Positions 53,256-62,585 of a stretch of DNA of 64,000 nt are shown piece after piece (position 1 is the stretch's first letter; each line of letters begins with the position of its first letter). The notes beneath the pieces are model-generated. The model saw nothing but the letters and a program-made list of their open reading frames with translations. It did no database searches and was not told the DNA's origin. The translations under genes and the position numbers were made by a program. This DNA is from Pseudomonadota bacterium (GTDB lineage: Bacteria > Pseudomonadota > Gammaproteobacteria > Steroidobacterales > Steroidobacteraceae): assembly GCA_018240525.1 (NCBI GenBank), contig JAFEFN010000014.1, positions 234,487-298,486 on the forward strand, read 5' to 3'.

Positions 53256-54305
53256 CTACTTTTTGGTGGTCGTGGTGCCGGGACGTTCTGTGGGCGGAGA
53301 ATAGTTCGTGAGCGCCTTTGCGGCCGTGTTGGCATCTACCGGCTTGCCCTGGCGCCTCCACGTCAGGGTCTCTCCGGCGGCGTTCGTACACTCGGCCGTG
53401 TCGGAGTCCAGGAACCGGTAAGTCCCGCTGTCGTTAGGTTTTGGCGCGCTGGTGTGATAGCGCCCATGGGCTGCGGAAAATGTGCCCGTGTCCAGCGGGG
53501 CATTGCCACCGGAAGTCACGTTGAAATTACGATAGCCGCGAGCGTCATGTACCGACAGGACCGTCATCGTCTGCCCGTTCACCGGAAAAGAGGCCGTCCA
53601 CGAACCATAGAATCGCGCGGTGTCATCGCCGGCAGCCGGCGCGGCCGCAAGCGGCGGCGCAGGTGCAGGCCTTCGGTCCGGTACGAAGATGGGGTTGCCG
53701 TTCGAGGTGACCGTGTGGCCATTGAGCTGGTGGCGCTGACCGTCAGCACAGAACGAAGCCTGCACGAAACAGGACTTTCCTCCGGCTCGCTGGCACTTGA
53801 GCATGGCGGCGTCATCCGCGTAATTCCCGGCACCCGTGGGACCGCCGACTGCATAGGTCTTTTCCGCGTTGCTGACTGCCAGGGCGACGCAGACATCGGC
53901 AACGGTCGTCACCACCTTGCAGTCGGTACCGCCGCGAGCACGGCACTGGCCGAGCGCCGCCTTGGAAGCGGCGGCCTCAGACTTGTAGTTCCAGGAGGAG
54001 CCGGAGGCGAGCGTAGACGCCGAAACGGCCAGCGCACCCCACACGTCGGGCTCGGGTGGAGGGTCTGGGTGCGCCGCACATTGCGCCAGGCAGGCCCTGA
54101 AAGAGTCGTCGGTGGTGCAAATGTCGCCCGGCCCCAGGCAGAGGTGCTGGGCCGAGCAGTTCAGCTGGCACCGACTCTGCGCGACCCCAGTGCCGGGCGC
54201 AAACATCGACAGGATCGTCAGCAGAACCTGAAAACAACACAGGCCACCGATAAACCGTGCGTCCGGGTGCAGTTTTGGTTCCGGAACCGGCACCTGATCC
54301 TGCAT
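53256..54305 (-). CDS. Secreted DUF4189-containing protein
   Basis: 349 aa from the ATG at 54305, preceded by CTGGAG. Signal-like segment about 20-43 (GGLCCFQVLLTILSMFAPGT). Cys-rich stretch about 45-80, then a DUF4189 module WGALAVSASTLASGSSWNYK ... CRARGGTDCKVVTTVADVCV, a second half-module with AGNYADDAAMLKCQRAGGKS, a Pro/Ala linker, and a C-terminal beta-rich region (FYGSWTASFPVNGQTMTVLS) that ends in TTTKK. DUF4189 occurs in many secreted proteins of unknown role. Divergent from the gene at 54630. Convergent with the broken hydrolase. Confidence 0.8.
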   Translation of the reverse strand: MQDQVPVPEPKLHPDARFIGGLCCFQVLLTILSMFAPGTGVAQSRCQLNCSAQHLCLGPGDICTTDDSFRACLAQCAAHPDPPPEPDVWGALAVSASTLASGSSWNYKSEAAASKAALGQCRARGGTDCKVVTTVADVCVALAVSNAEKTYAVGGPTGAGNYADDAAMLKCQRAGGKSCFVQASFCADGQRHQLNGHTVTSNGNPIFVPDRRPAPAPPLAAAPAAGDDTARFYGSWTASFPVNGQTMTVLSVHDARGYRNFNVTSGGNAPLDTGTFSAAHGRYHTSAPKPNDSGTYRFLDSDTAECTNAAGETLTWRRQGKPVDANTAAKALTNYSPPTERPGTTTTKK

Positions 54306-54629
54306 TCTTCTAGCTCCAGGGTAATGATTAAAGCGCGCGATACTCGCAGCAACTTTGCGTCCCCTCGGCGGATGGGTCAATCACCGTTTTCACGGGCCGG
54401 GAGACCGACACCCAGCGGCACGGACAGACAGGCGCAGGTCGGCGATATCGTGCGCAGCGGATTTGTGCATTGCAACAGCATGATGGCCCGCGCGCCCACG
54501 AGCTGTTCGTAGATTTGACGCTGGCGGGCCCACCGGGTTATCAGACGAGCGTGGCTGGTGTGCATACCGTGCCTGCCGGCAGCATTGCCGAACACCCAGA
54601 ACAACATCACTCGGCTTGGAGCACGCCTG
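54306..54629. other. Intergenic region between divergent secreted-protein genes
   Basis: About 325 bp. Likely holds two divergent promoters; no clear repeat or hairpin found by eye. An upstream GTG at 54558 could extend the right gene into it. Confidence 0.45.
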
Positions 54630-56459
54630 ATGCTCGTGTCGCTCGAGACTGCAATCCCTCCTGGCATCAAGTTGCCCGGGCAAATCCCGGTGAGACGTCC
54701 GGGCCTGCGCCGACCCAGCACGGCGGATAGACGTTCTGCTTCAGCCGGGTGGGTATCCATCCTGGCACTCATTCTTACGGTGGGAGCACGCGGAGCCTCC
54801 GCGCAGGATGTGTATGCCGCGGGGGATCCTCAGAATCCGCAGGAAGTGTTCGCGGGCGTGGCGCAGCCGGCACCGGACCTGCATAAGTACCTGACCCGGG
54901 ACGGGCGCTTCATCGACTCCTGCGCTTACTGGAAGGACCATCCGGACGCAGACACGCTGCGCTATGGCCAGCCGCGGGCGTTCGCACGCGGCGGCCCGAG
55001 TGGTGAGACGCGGTCCTTCAACGGACAGCCGGCACCCTACGTGCGCTGCGCACTGAATCCCTGCCCCGACTACGGCACCATCTGCTGGATCAATCCGGCC
55101 AAGCCCACGCCGCCGAGCCAGCAGTTGCAGGCCATCCTCAAGGCGCAGGGCTGCGAAGCCGAAAGCAACGGGGACATCTTCTGCGGCGGCGACCAGCAGC
55201 CGCACCCGGGGCCGCGGGTCGCCGGCGCCTCGCACCCCAGGACGAAGAGCAAATGCCACGTCGTCGGCAACAGCGTGGCGTGCGACCCCACCGAGACCTT
55301 TGCCGGCCATGACAGCGACGGGCAGCCACCCACGGTCGTCGACGGCGGCCCGCCGTTTCCCACGCCGATCCCCAAGCCCGTGCCCGAACCGCAGCCGACC
55401 GTGGGCGGGGAGACCGACCCGAAATACACCCCCGTCGATACCACGCTGTCGGGGCCGTGCGAGGAGGCAACCCCGGGACCGGATGTCCTGGCGCAACCGC
55501 CGGAGGACGGCGATGTCGCCATCGCATACCTGATGGCCCCTGATGGGGGCGACGTCGCGGTGGCCCGGCCGCTCGATGGCGCCAGGGGCGTGGTGCTCGC
55601 CAAGCAGGTCACACTCACCGGCGGCATCAGCACCGATCGCTTTACAGTCCCGGACAGAACCTTGCTGCGTGGCGCGACCAGCGTGAACGGCTGGCCGACC
55701 GCGCCGTCCAACCCAGCCAGGTTCTCACTCTATGCCACCAAGTCCTTGCGTGTTCCGATCACCTACAAGCCGGTGCGCCAACCGCCGCCGGCGGCGCCGG
55801 GCACGTTGGGGCAGGTGCCGCGGGGCAGGTACTCGGCGGAAGTTGCGCAACAACGGTTCCTGGCCGGGTTCCTGCAGTGCATGGACCAGGAACTCATCAA
55901 GCTGACCCCGCGCCCAAACCGGCGCGAGTACCATCGGAAGAACCGCGAATTCAATTACCTGTGCCAGTTCGAAAAGGCGAAGACGCCCCCGGGCAAGATC
56001 CCCCAGATCATCGAGAACCCGTTCCGTGATGAGGTGCCGGACGTGCCTGACACGCCGGATGCGCCCGAGATCCCCGTCAATGGCAAGTACTTGGAGAAAG
56101 TCAGCACGCTGATCGATATGTTCGACGAGGCGGTCAAGCACCAGCATGACCTTGAGAAGGCCTTTCCGCAGTTCGCCAGGTCGCTCGGGCTCATCGGACC
56201 GCTCGCCAAGGGCTCAGCACTGGTCGAGGACTACGCGAAGGTTCTCAAGAAGTTATATTCGCGCGACAAGCAGCTGCGCAAGGACCTGGCCGCGGCGGAC
56301 CGCGCCGGCACTTACCTGGATCCGAAGGACGTCGGCTGCCTGGCAGGAAGAGACGCCGCGGATGCGTACGCCTACTACGTAAAGACCGGGTTCCAGCTCT
56401 CGACCACGTACGATCCCGTAGCGCACCCCCCGGAGAAGGCGGGGAATCCTGGGCACTGA
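54630..56459 (+). CDS. Large secreted protein of unknown function
   Basis: 609 aa from the ATG at 54630; an earlier GTG (54558) or a later GTG near the signal is possible. A signal peptide (AGWVSILALILTVGARGASA) begins about 38 residues in, so the start is uncertain. The mature part has scattered Cys pairs (FIDSCAYW, VRCALNPCPDYGTICW, GCEAESNGDIFCGG), a long Pro-rich linker about 215-260, a strand-rich region and a helical C-terminus with alternating charge (EDYAKVLKKLYSRDKQLRKD). No family recognised. It follows a divergent DUF4189 gene with similar Cys/Pro-rich style, so the two may act together. Confidence 0.72.
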   Translation: MLVSLETAIPPGIKLPGQIPVRRPGLRRPSTADRRSASAGWVSILALILTVGARGASAQDVYAAGDPQNPQEVFAGVAQPAPDLHKYLTRDGRFIDSCAYWKDHPDADTLRYGQPRAFARGGPSGETRSFNGQPAPYVRCALNPCPDYGTICWINPAKPTPPSQQLQAILKAQGCEAESNGDIFCGGDQQPHPGPRVAGASHPRTKSKCHVVGNSVACDPTETFAGHDSDGQPPTVVDGGPPFPTPIPKPVPEPQPTVGGETDPKYTPVDTTLSGPCEEATPGPDVLAQPPEDGDVAIAYLMAPDGGDVAVARPLDGARGVVLAKQVTLTGGISTDRFTVPDRTLLRGATSVNGWPTAPSNPARFSLYATKSLRVPITYKPVRQPPPAAPGTLGQVPRGRYSAEVAQQRFLAGFLQCMDQELIKLTPRPNRREYHRKNREFNYLCQFEKAKTPPGKIPQIIENPFRDEVPDVPDTPDAPEIPVNGKYLEKVSTLIDMFDEAVKHQHDLEKAFPQFARSLGLIGPLAKGSALVEDYAKVLKKLYSRDKQLRKDLAAADRAGTYLDPKDVGCLAGRDAADAYAYYVKTGFQLSTTYDPVAHPPEKAGNPGH

Positions 56460-56630
56460 CTATTCGTGCGCGGGACCCTGTTCACCCATTGCGCACGGCT
56501 GCAGCGAATCCCCACTCGGCGCCCGCGCCACAGTCACTTCAGACGCTACGTGATCGCCGGTGGTTGGCCCTTCCGTTGTTTTCAAGATGTCTCTCTTCCA
56601 TTACCCGGATCGGAATCGAACCACTGATGG

Positions 56631-57158
56631 CTACCGCTCGGGGAACGTGGCTCGCTCCCACACCTTCTCTTGAATCGCGCCGTCCACTGCGCGTCTCGAA
56701 AAGACGAGGTGTCCGCCGACCAGAGAGGCCGTCTGGGAGTAACTCTTGCCACTCTCGCCAGGAATGAGAGACGACTTGACGTCATGAACGACACTGGAAG
56801 TGGCCGCCTCATAGTGCCAGGTCCCGAAATACGCATAGTACGTATCGAGCACAGAGGCCTTTACCTGAGCATCCTGGCTCGTCTCACCTGGTGTGCCTCG
56901 AGACACGAACGATACGGGGGCGTCCGTTGTCGGCCGTTGCCTCTCCACGATTTGAACACTCATCCATCCTGACGGGTCATAGATCAGCAGGCCGGTCGGA
57001 TCTGGGCCGAAGAATGGATCGACCGTCTTTCCGTTGGGTCCGACCAGTTGGATGCTCAGAAGGCGCCAGGTTCCGATAAGGTCTCGCCGGGTCATGTGCA
57101 GAGTGTCGCTGGATTTAGAGGAAGGCTGGCATGCCACCAAGCCGCCACGAAGTAACAC
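56631..57158 (-). CDS. Lipocalin-like protein (copy 2), start region damaged
   Basis: 175 aa if the GTG at 57158 is used. From LHMTRRDLIGTWRLLSIQLV to the end it follows copy 1 (45857-46435) almost residue by residue, with the same closing pattern (RAVDGAIQEKVWERATFPER against HAMNGTIQEKVWGRLSFPGR). The N-terminus differs: an in-frame TGA lies only seven codons upstream of the GTG, and the signal peptide is cut to VLLRGGLVAC, without the basic start of copy 1. So copy 2 may be poorly exported or not translated. DNA similarity to copy 1 is visible through the whole ORF. Confidence 0.68.
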   Translation of the reverse strand: MLLRGGLVACQPSSKSSDTLHMTRRDLIGTWRLLSIQLVGPNGKTVDPFFGPDPTGLLIYDPSGWMSVQIVERQRPTTDAPVSFVSRGTPGETSQDAQVKASVLDTYYAYFGTWHYEAATSSVVHDVKSSLIPGESGKSYSQTASLVGGHLVFSRRAVDGAIQEKVWERATFPER

Positions 57159-57306
57159 CAGTATGGGCCATGCCGTTCAAGGACCGCGCAAGAACTCCTG
57201 TCACTGCGATGCTCGGTCCGGACTGCGGACCGCACTGCACCACGCGTGGTGGGCGCTCCAGTTGGTCTATAGTATTACGTCATTCCACGGTTACATCAGG
57301 CTCGCC

Positions 57307-59274
57307 ATGAATAAAAGCAACTGCTCCCTGCTTGCCGGTTTGAGTGTGGGGATCGCAACTTTGCTCGTTTCGGTGAGCGGTGCTTTGCTCGCTGACGAAG
57401 CAAAGCCGCTTTACCCGCAGTACCCGAGCGAAACGCCCGCAACCTTCACTCCGGTCACTGGCAGCTACGATTACGTGGCGCGCGATGTCATGATTCCCAT
57501 GCGCGACGGCGTAAAACTGCGCACCATCATCCTGGTGCCCAGGGGCGCGGCACACGCGGGCATCCTGCTCACGCGTACACCCTATGACGCCGGGGAACTC
57601 ACCAGCCATACGCACAGTGGACATCTCGGACCCATGCTGTACGGGTACGACAATGCCACGGACGTGATCCTGGAGGACGGCTATATCCGCGTTGTGCAGG
57701 ACATCCGGGGGAAGTACGGCTCGGAGGGTGACTACGTGATGAACCGCCCGGTTCATGGCCCCCAGAATCCCACCCCGGTCGACGATGCCACGGACACCTA
57801 CGACACCATCGACTGGCTGGTGAAGAACGTTCCCGAAAGCAACGGCAAGGTGGGCACGCTCGGCATCTCCTACGATGGTTTCGAGCCTCTGATGGCGCTG
57901 GTGAATCCGCACCCTGCGCTGAAAGTTTCGGTTCCCATGAATCCCATGGTCGACGGGTGGATGGGTGATGATTGGTTCCACAACGGCGCATTCCGCCAGC
58001 AGAACGCCCCCTATATCTACGAACAGGTGGCCACTCGCGATAACAAGCTCAAATGGTGGTCTAACTTTCACGACGACTATGACCTTTACTTGCAGGCCGG
58101 TTCGGCGGGCGCACTGGGGCATCAGTACGGAATGGAACAAATCGGCTTCTGGAACAAGATCTTGTCGCATCCGGATTACGATGCCTTCTGGAGCGACCAG
58201 GCGGTCGACAAGGTGCTCGCGAGACTGCCGCTAAAGGTACCGGTGATGCTCGTGCACAGCCTTTGGGACGCAGAAGACAGCTACGGGGCGATCGCGGTCT
58301 ACGCCGCCATCAAGCCCAAGGACACCCGGGGCGACATGGTCAAGCTGGTGCTCGGGCCCTGGTATCACGGACAGGAGATTGGGGCGGGGAGCTCACTGGG
58401 TAATGTCCGGTTCGGCAGCGACACCGGTCGCTACTTCCGTGAACATGTCCTGCGCCCCTTCCTGGCGCAATACCTCAAGGACGGGGCGCCGCCCGCGGAT
58501 GTCTCGCCGGTCACAGCCTTCGAGACGGGCACCAATGAGTGGCGCCGATTCGACCGATGGCCGCAGAGCTGCGAGCACGGATGCCCGCACACCAGCCGCG
58601 CGCTCTTCCTGCAGCCAGGTAACCACCTAGGCTTCCAGGCGCCGGTAGGAGCTGCTGCGTATACAGAATACGTGTCCGATCCTGCGCGCCCGGTGCCATT
58701 TCGCGCGCGCCCCATCCAACCCGTAGGGTACGCGCCGGGCCAGACCTGGCAGCAGTGGCTGACGGATGATCAACGCGAAGCCTCCGGTCGCACCGACGTC
58801 GTGACATTCACCTCCGGTGTGCTTGCTGAGCCGCTGAAGATCAGCGGTCAACCCGCGGTGCACCTGGTCGCTTCCACCAGTGGGACGGACTGCGACTGGG
58901 TGGTGAAACTCATCGATGTCTATCCCGATGAGGTCTACGAGCAACCAGAAATGGGCGGCTATCAGCTTGCCGTAGGGATGGAAATCTTCCGTGCGCGGTA
59001 CCGCGAGGGCTTTGTCACCCCGAAGGCGGTCCAGGCCAATCAGCCGCTCGCCTATGACTTCAAACTTCCCCCGGGCAATCACGTGTTTCTGCCGGGTCAC
59101 CGGATCATGGTGCAGGTGCAGTCAAGCTGGTTCCCGCTGTACGACCGCAATCCGCAGACTTTCGTCCCGAGCATCTTCCTGGCCAAGCCCGGGGACTACC
59201 GCGCGGCAACGCAGCGCGTGTTCCATTCGGGCAAAAATGCCTCGTACATCAATTTGCCGGTGGTTGAGAACTGA
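57307..59274 (+). CDS. CocE/NonD family hydrolase (second, secreted)
   Basis: 655 aa from the ATG at 57307; the frame is open to 57034 but crosses the neighbouring gene's 5' end. Signal peptide about 1-29 (LLAGLSVGIATLLVSVSGAL). S15/CocE triad: Ser188 in LGISYDGF, Asp321 in SLWDAED, His354 in PWYHGQ; C-terminal jelly-roll from about residue 430 (PFRARPIQPVGYAP ... EPLKISGQPAVHLVASTSGT). It is related to 17076-18986 (shared endings NPQTFVPSIF/NPQTFTPSIY) but without a lipobox, so soluble in the periplasm. Substrate unknown; amino-ester or acyl-peptide hydrolysis by family. Confidence 0.9.
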   Translation: MNKSNCSLLAGLSVGIATLLVSVSGALLADEAKPLYPQYPSETPATFTPVTGSYDYVARDVMIPMRDGVKLRTIILVPRGAAHAGILLTRTPYDAGELTSHTHSGHLGPMLYGYDNATDVILEDGYIRVVQDIRGKYGSEGDYVMNRPVHGPQNPTPVDDATDTYDTIDWLVKNVPESNGKVGTLGISYDGFEPLMALVNPHPALKVSVPMNPMVDGWMGDDWFHNGAFRQQNAPYIYEQVATRDNKLKWWSNFHDDYDLYLQAGSAGALGHQYGMEQIGFWNKILSHPDYDAFWSDQAVDKVLARLPLKVPVMLVHSLWDAEDSYGAIAVYAAIKPKDTRGDMVKLVLGPWYHGQEIGAGSSLGNVRFGSDTGRYFREHVLRPFLAQYLKDGAPPADVSPVTAFETGTNEWRRFDRWPQSCEHGCPHTSRALFLQPGNHLGFQAPVGAAAYTEYVSDPARPVPFRARPIQPVGYAPGQTWQQWLTDDQREASGRTDVVTFTSGVLAEPLKISGQPAVHLVASTSGTDCDWVVKLIDVYPDEVYEQPEMGGYQLAVGMEIFRARYREGFVTPKAVQANQPLAYDFKLPPGNHVFLPGHRIMVQVQSSWFPLYDRNPQTFVPSIFLAKPGDYRAATQRVFHSGKNASYINLPVVEN

Positions 59275-59495
59275 CTGAGCACTGCCCAAGTATCGAGACG
59301 ACCCCACCGCGCTCTTGTCCCCGGCAGGGACCAGCGCTGCGCAGCGGAAACCCCCGGTCCCGATCGCCGGGCCCGATGGCTGCCATCGCAGGACCGATGC
59401 CCTCGGCTTCCCCAGCCGGGACGGCGCCGCCATCCCCAACACAATAGCCGTCCGTCGGTATGCGGCATATGGATCTTCGGGTTAGCGGCAGTAGA

Positions 59496-61019
59496 ATGAC
59501 TCCAATGCACATCGTCATCGTGGGTGCCGGCATCAACGGCCTGGTGGCAGCGAATTACTTGCTGAGGGCCGGCTGTCGAGTCACCATCATCGAGCGCGCG
59601 GCACGCGTCGGCGGTGCCTGCGTGTCTGCCACCGCGCAGATCGACGGCGTGCAGCACCACTACGCCCACGGCGCTTCCGTACTCGGTCTCATGCAGGACT
59701 TCGTGTTCCAGGAGACCGGGCTGTCGGCGCGCGTGCGAACCTACGCACCAACGCACCCCAAGCTGATTCATTTCCCCGGCCTGGATGCCCCGGTATGGAT
59801 CTGGCGTGAACCCGAACGGCTCGACCGGGAATTCGAAGAGAAGTTCGGCGAGCGCGGTGATGCGGTCGCCTTTCGCGCCGACGAGGAGAGAGTCGTCGAC
59901 TTTCTGCGACAAGGCTATCGGGATGCACGCCCCCCAACGCTAGCGGACGCGGAGGCAGCGCTGGGAACCGAACTCGCGCGTCGCTGGATTACAGGAAGCG
60001 CGCGAGCCCTCCTCGAGCACTATTTCACCTCTGAAGGTGCGCGCGTGTACATGGCGATGACCGTGACCGAAAGCGGGCCCGTCAGCCTGTCGGAACCTTA
60101 TTCGGCATTCATTATCCCGATGATGGATTCGGGCTCCGTGTTCGGAAGTTACTACGGGTTCGTGCGCGAGGGCATTTGGCAGATTCCCATTGAGCTCGAC
60201 CGCATCAATCGGGAACTGGGGGCAGACGTACGGCTTGGGTGCCTCGTGAAGGAAATCGACACCCGAGCGCATCAAGTGTCCTTTGAGGAAGACGGTAAGC
60301 CCATGCGCATCGGCTACGACCACCTCGTGATGGCGACCGATACGGTGACGGCGGCACGCCTCGCCGGCACGCCCGACCTCGCCCGCCGCACCAACGAGCA
60401 ACGCCTCCTGGGCAGCGCCGGCAAGGTGACCTTGCTGTTCAGTAAGCCGGTTCGCTGGAAGCACGGCTCAGCGCAAAGCGACTCGGACAGCGCCTTCAGG
60501 TTCGTATTCTCGGAGTCATCTCTTTCGGGCTTTGAAGCGGCAGCGAATCGTGTGGCGCAAGGTACGCCCTACAGTCCAGGCTATATGCAGATTTACTGCG
60601 AAGGCGCCGCCATGCGCCAACTCGGACTGCATGAGCCATTTGACCGGCTTTCGGTCTTCTTCAATTTCCTCGCATTGGATCGCACGGGGGCTGACTGGCC
60701 GGAGGTTAAAGCGCACGTGCGACAGACCGTGCTTGCTTTGACTTCCAACCCGGAAGACTGCGTCTGGAGCAAATTGCTCACCCCCAGGGATCTCCAGGAA
60801 ACCTTCCTCTTCCCGGGAGGAAATCTGGATCACACGATGCTCGTCGCCGGTCAGACCTACTTTGACCGGGGCTTTTCTTCGGATCCGCTAAGACATTTCT
60901 ATCGACTGGGGGACGACGAGCGCGTGCACGTCTGCGGCGCAGGTACGTATCCCTGCGGCTCAGTAGCGGGCACCCCCGGGTACATGTGCGCGAAGCAATT
61001 ACTTCGCGTCAGCGCCTGA
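59496..61019 (+). CDS. FAD-dependent oxidoreductase, CrtI/amine-oxidase-like (second)
   Basis: 507 aa from the ATG at 59496 (next ATG at 59505 equally good). FAD-binding motif IVIVGAGINGLVAANYLLRA at residues 6-25, acidic E in IIERAARVGG, and a C-terminal flavin-binding end (HVCGAGTYPCGSVAGTPGYM). Shorter than the first such enzyme (14302-15963) and not close to it. Together with the CocE hydrolase just upstream and the amidohydrolase downstream it may take part in breakdown of an esterified or amide compound, but this is inference from position. Confidence 0.85.
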   Translation: MTPMHIVIVGAGINGLVAANYLLRAGCRVTIIERAARVGGACVSATAQIDGVQHHYAHGASVLGLMQDFVFQETGLSARVRTYAPTHPKLIHFPGLDAPVWIWREPERLDREFEEKFGERGDAVAFRADEERVVDFLRQGYRDARPPTLADAEAALGTELARRWITGSARALLEHYFTSEGARVYMAMTVTESGPVSLSEPYSAFIIPMMDSGSVFGSYYGFVREGIWQIPIELDRINRELGADVRLGCLVKEIDTRAHQVSFEEDGKPMRIGYDHLVMATDTVTAARLAGTPDLARRTNEQRLLGSAGKVTLLFSKPVRWKHGSAQSDSDSAFRFVFSESSLSGFEAAANRVAQGTPYSPGYMQIYCEGAAMRQLGLHEPFDRLSVFFNFLALDRTGADWPEVKAHVRQTVLALTSNPEDCVWSKLLTPRDLQETFLFPGGNLDHTMLVAGQTYFDRGFSSDPLRHFYRLGDDERVHVCGAGTYPCGSVAGTPGYMCAKQLLRVSA

Positions 61020-61053
61020 TCCGCGCCCGCTATTTCCAGGCTGGGCTTAGTAG

Positions 61054-62418
61054 TCAGCGCGCGGCTGGACGTGAATCCTTGTAGATCCCACCACCCTTCA
61101 TGATGAGCGCCAATGACTTTTCGGGGTGTTCGAGAATCGAAATATCCGAGAACGGATCACCGTCGATCAGTAGCAGGTCCGCATAGGCGCCGGGCTCAAT
61201 AACCCCGATCTTGCCGGGATAGGGATTGCGGCGACCTGACAGTGCCAGCAACTCGGCGTTACCTGATGTTGCCTGGCGCAGGATCTCAAGGGGCGTGAAC
61301 CACTTCGCCCGCAGCGTGAACTCGCGGTTCTGCCGCGCCTGGTTCGCAAGACCGTAAACGAGATCCGTGCCGAAGCCGATCTTCACCTTGAGTTTCTTGG
61401 CCGTCCGCATCATCCGATCAGTGGATGCCCACACTTCCTCGAATTTCGCCTGCTGCACGGGGGTGATACCAGCGGGCGGTTTCTCGTAGACGATGACGTT
61501 CGTGGACAGCCAGATACCGCGGTCCGCCATCAACTTTAATACCGCCTCATCGAGCAGATGACCATGCTCGACACAGCGAACGCCTGCCTCGATCGCCCGC
61601 CGCGTTGCTTCCGGGTTGTAACTGTGCACAGTGACATACGTGCCGAAGCTCGAGGCCGCATCGACCGCGGCGCGCAGCTCCTCCGGCGTGAATTCACTCA
61701 CGTAGAGCGGATCGAACTCCGTCGATGCGCCACCACTTGCCAGCAGCTTGATCTGTGAGGCGCCATGTCGCAGCTGCTCCCGCACCGCGGTGAGCATTGC
61801 GGGTACGCCATCGGCGAGTACCGACTCGCCGAGTCGCTCGTCGAGACTCAGCTCAGCACCGGGCGTGAAGCGCGGCGGAGCCATCAGGTCACGGCTGTCG
61901 CCGTGACCCGAGGTCTGCGAGATCGCGGCGCCGGAAGGGTAGACTCGGGGTCCCGGAAATACCCCGGCATCGATTGCCTGCTTCAGGCCGAAGACGTTGC
62001 CTCCGGTGTCCCGCTGGGTCGTGAAGCCACGCAGCAGCGCGGCCTCAGCACCCTTGATGGCGAGTGCGGTCGCGTACGCTGGCTCGACATTGCGCATCTC
62101 GTCAGGCGTAAGCACGCTGTTCATGTGGACGTGGGCGTCGATGAAGCCAGGTGACAGAAGGCGCCCTCCACCGTCAATGACCTGCGTGTTGGCCCCTGGC
62201 GCAATCGGAGTACGCGATACCTGCGCGATCTTGTCCCCGACAATCAGTACTTCACCCCCACTCCACGGCTCGTTACGGCCGTCGAATATCCGCACATTGC
62301 GGATCAGCGTTGCAGGTGCGGAGCTCGAGGGCTCGGGTGTGGCCTGCGTCTCTGCGTGCACAAGCGCGCCCGACAGTGATGCCGCGACGATAGCGATCAG
62401 ACGCAAGTGTTGATTCAT
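61054..62418 (-). CDS. Amidohydrolase family protein, exported (imidazolonepropionase/prolidase-like)
   Basis: 454 aa from the ATG at 62418 with a run of G about 6 bp upstream. Signal peptide about 1-23 (LRLIAIVAASLSGALVHAE). The amidohydrolase metal site is visible: DAHVHM (His96, His98), HSYNPEATRRAIEAGVRCVE, GHLLDE, and Asp in FGTDLVYG; beta-strand cap with LLSPGFID at the start and PGKIGVIEPGAYADLLLIDG at the end. Secreted members of this group hydrolyse dipeptides, N-acyl amino acids or organophosphates. The start lies against the remains of a toxin gene (62418-62585). Convergent with the oxidoreductase at 59496. Confidence 0.9.
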   Translation of the reverse strand: MNQHLRLIAIVAASLSGALVHAETQATPEPSSSAPATLIRNVRIFDGRNEPWSGGEVLIVGDKIAQVSRTPIAPGANTQVIDGGGRLLSPGFIDAHVHMNSVLTPDEMRNVEPAYATALAIKGAEAALLRGFTTQRDTGGNVFGLKQAIDAGVFPGPRVYPSGAAISQTSGHGDSRDLMAPPRFTPGAELSLDERLGESVLADGVPAMLTAVREQLRHGASQIKLLASGGASTEFDPLYVSEFTPEELRAAVDAASSFGTYVTVHSYNPEATRRAIEAGVRCVEHGHLLDEAVLKLMADRGIWLSTNVIVYEKPPAGITPVQQAKFEEVWASTDRMMRTAKKLKVKIGFGTDLVYGLANQARQNREFTLRAKWFTPLEILRQATSGNAELLALSGRRNPYPGKIGVIEPGAYADLLLIDGDPFSDISILEHPEKSLALIMKGGGIYKDSRPAAR

Positions 62419-62585
62419 CACTGCCCCCACGATGACTCTGTTGTTTTACCACACGCGATCGTTGAGCAGCCAGAGCGGCCGTCCTTTGTTACAGGCGGTT
62501 CCTGAGGTCGGCACGCATGCGGCAATGAGTCCTCGGCAATTGCGCCGGCAGCACGAATTAGGTGCTCAAGCTGGGAGCGCGTCAT
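62418..62585 (-). pseudogene. Truncated nucleotidyltransferase toxin remnant
   Basis: The frame opens with MTRSQLEHLIRAAGAIAED, which matches the start of DUF6036-type nucleotidyltransferases and aligns with the opening of 47103-47630 (MYRRQLQHVI...). After codon 19 (about 62529) the pattern ends; the GS and DxD motifs never appear. In the next frame CRMRADLRNRL and a TAA at 62489-62491 look like a possible original C-terminus, so an internal deletion is likely. The ATG overlaps the 3' end of the antitoxin gene by 20 bp, the usual coupling in such pairs. No active product expected. Confidence 0.65.
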
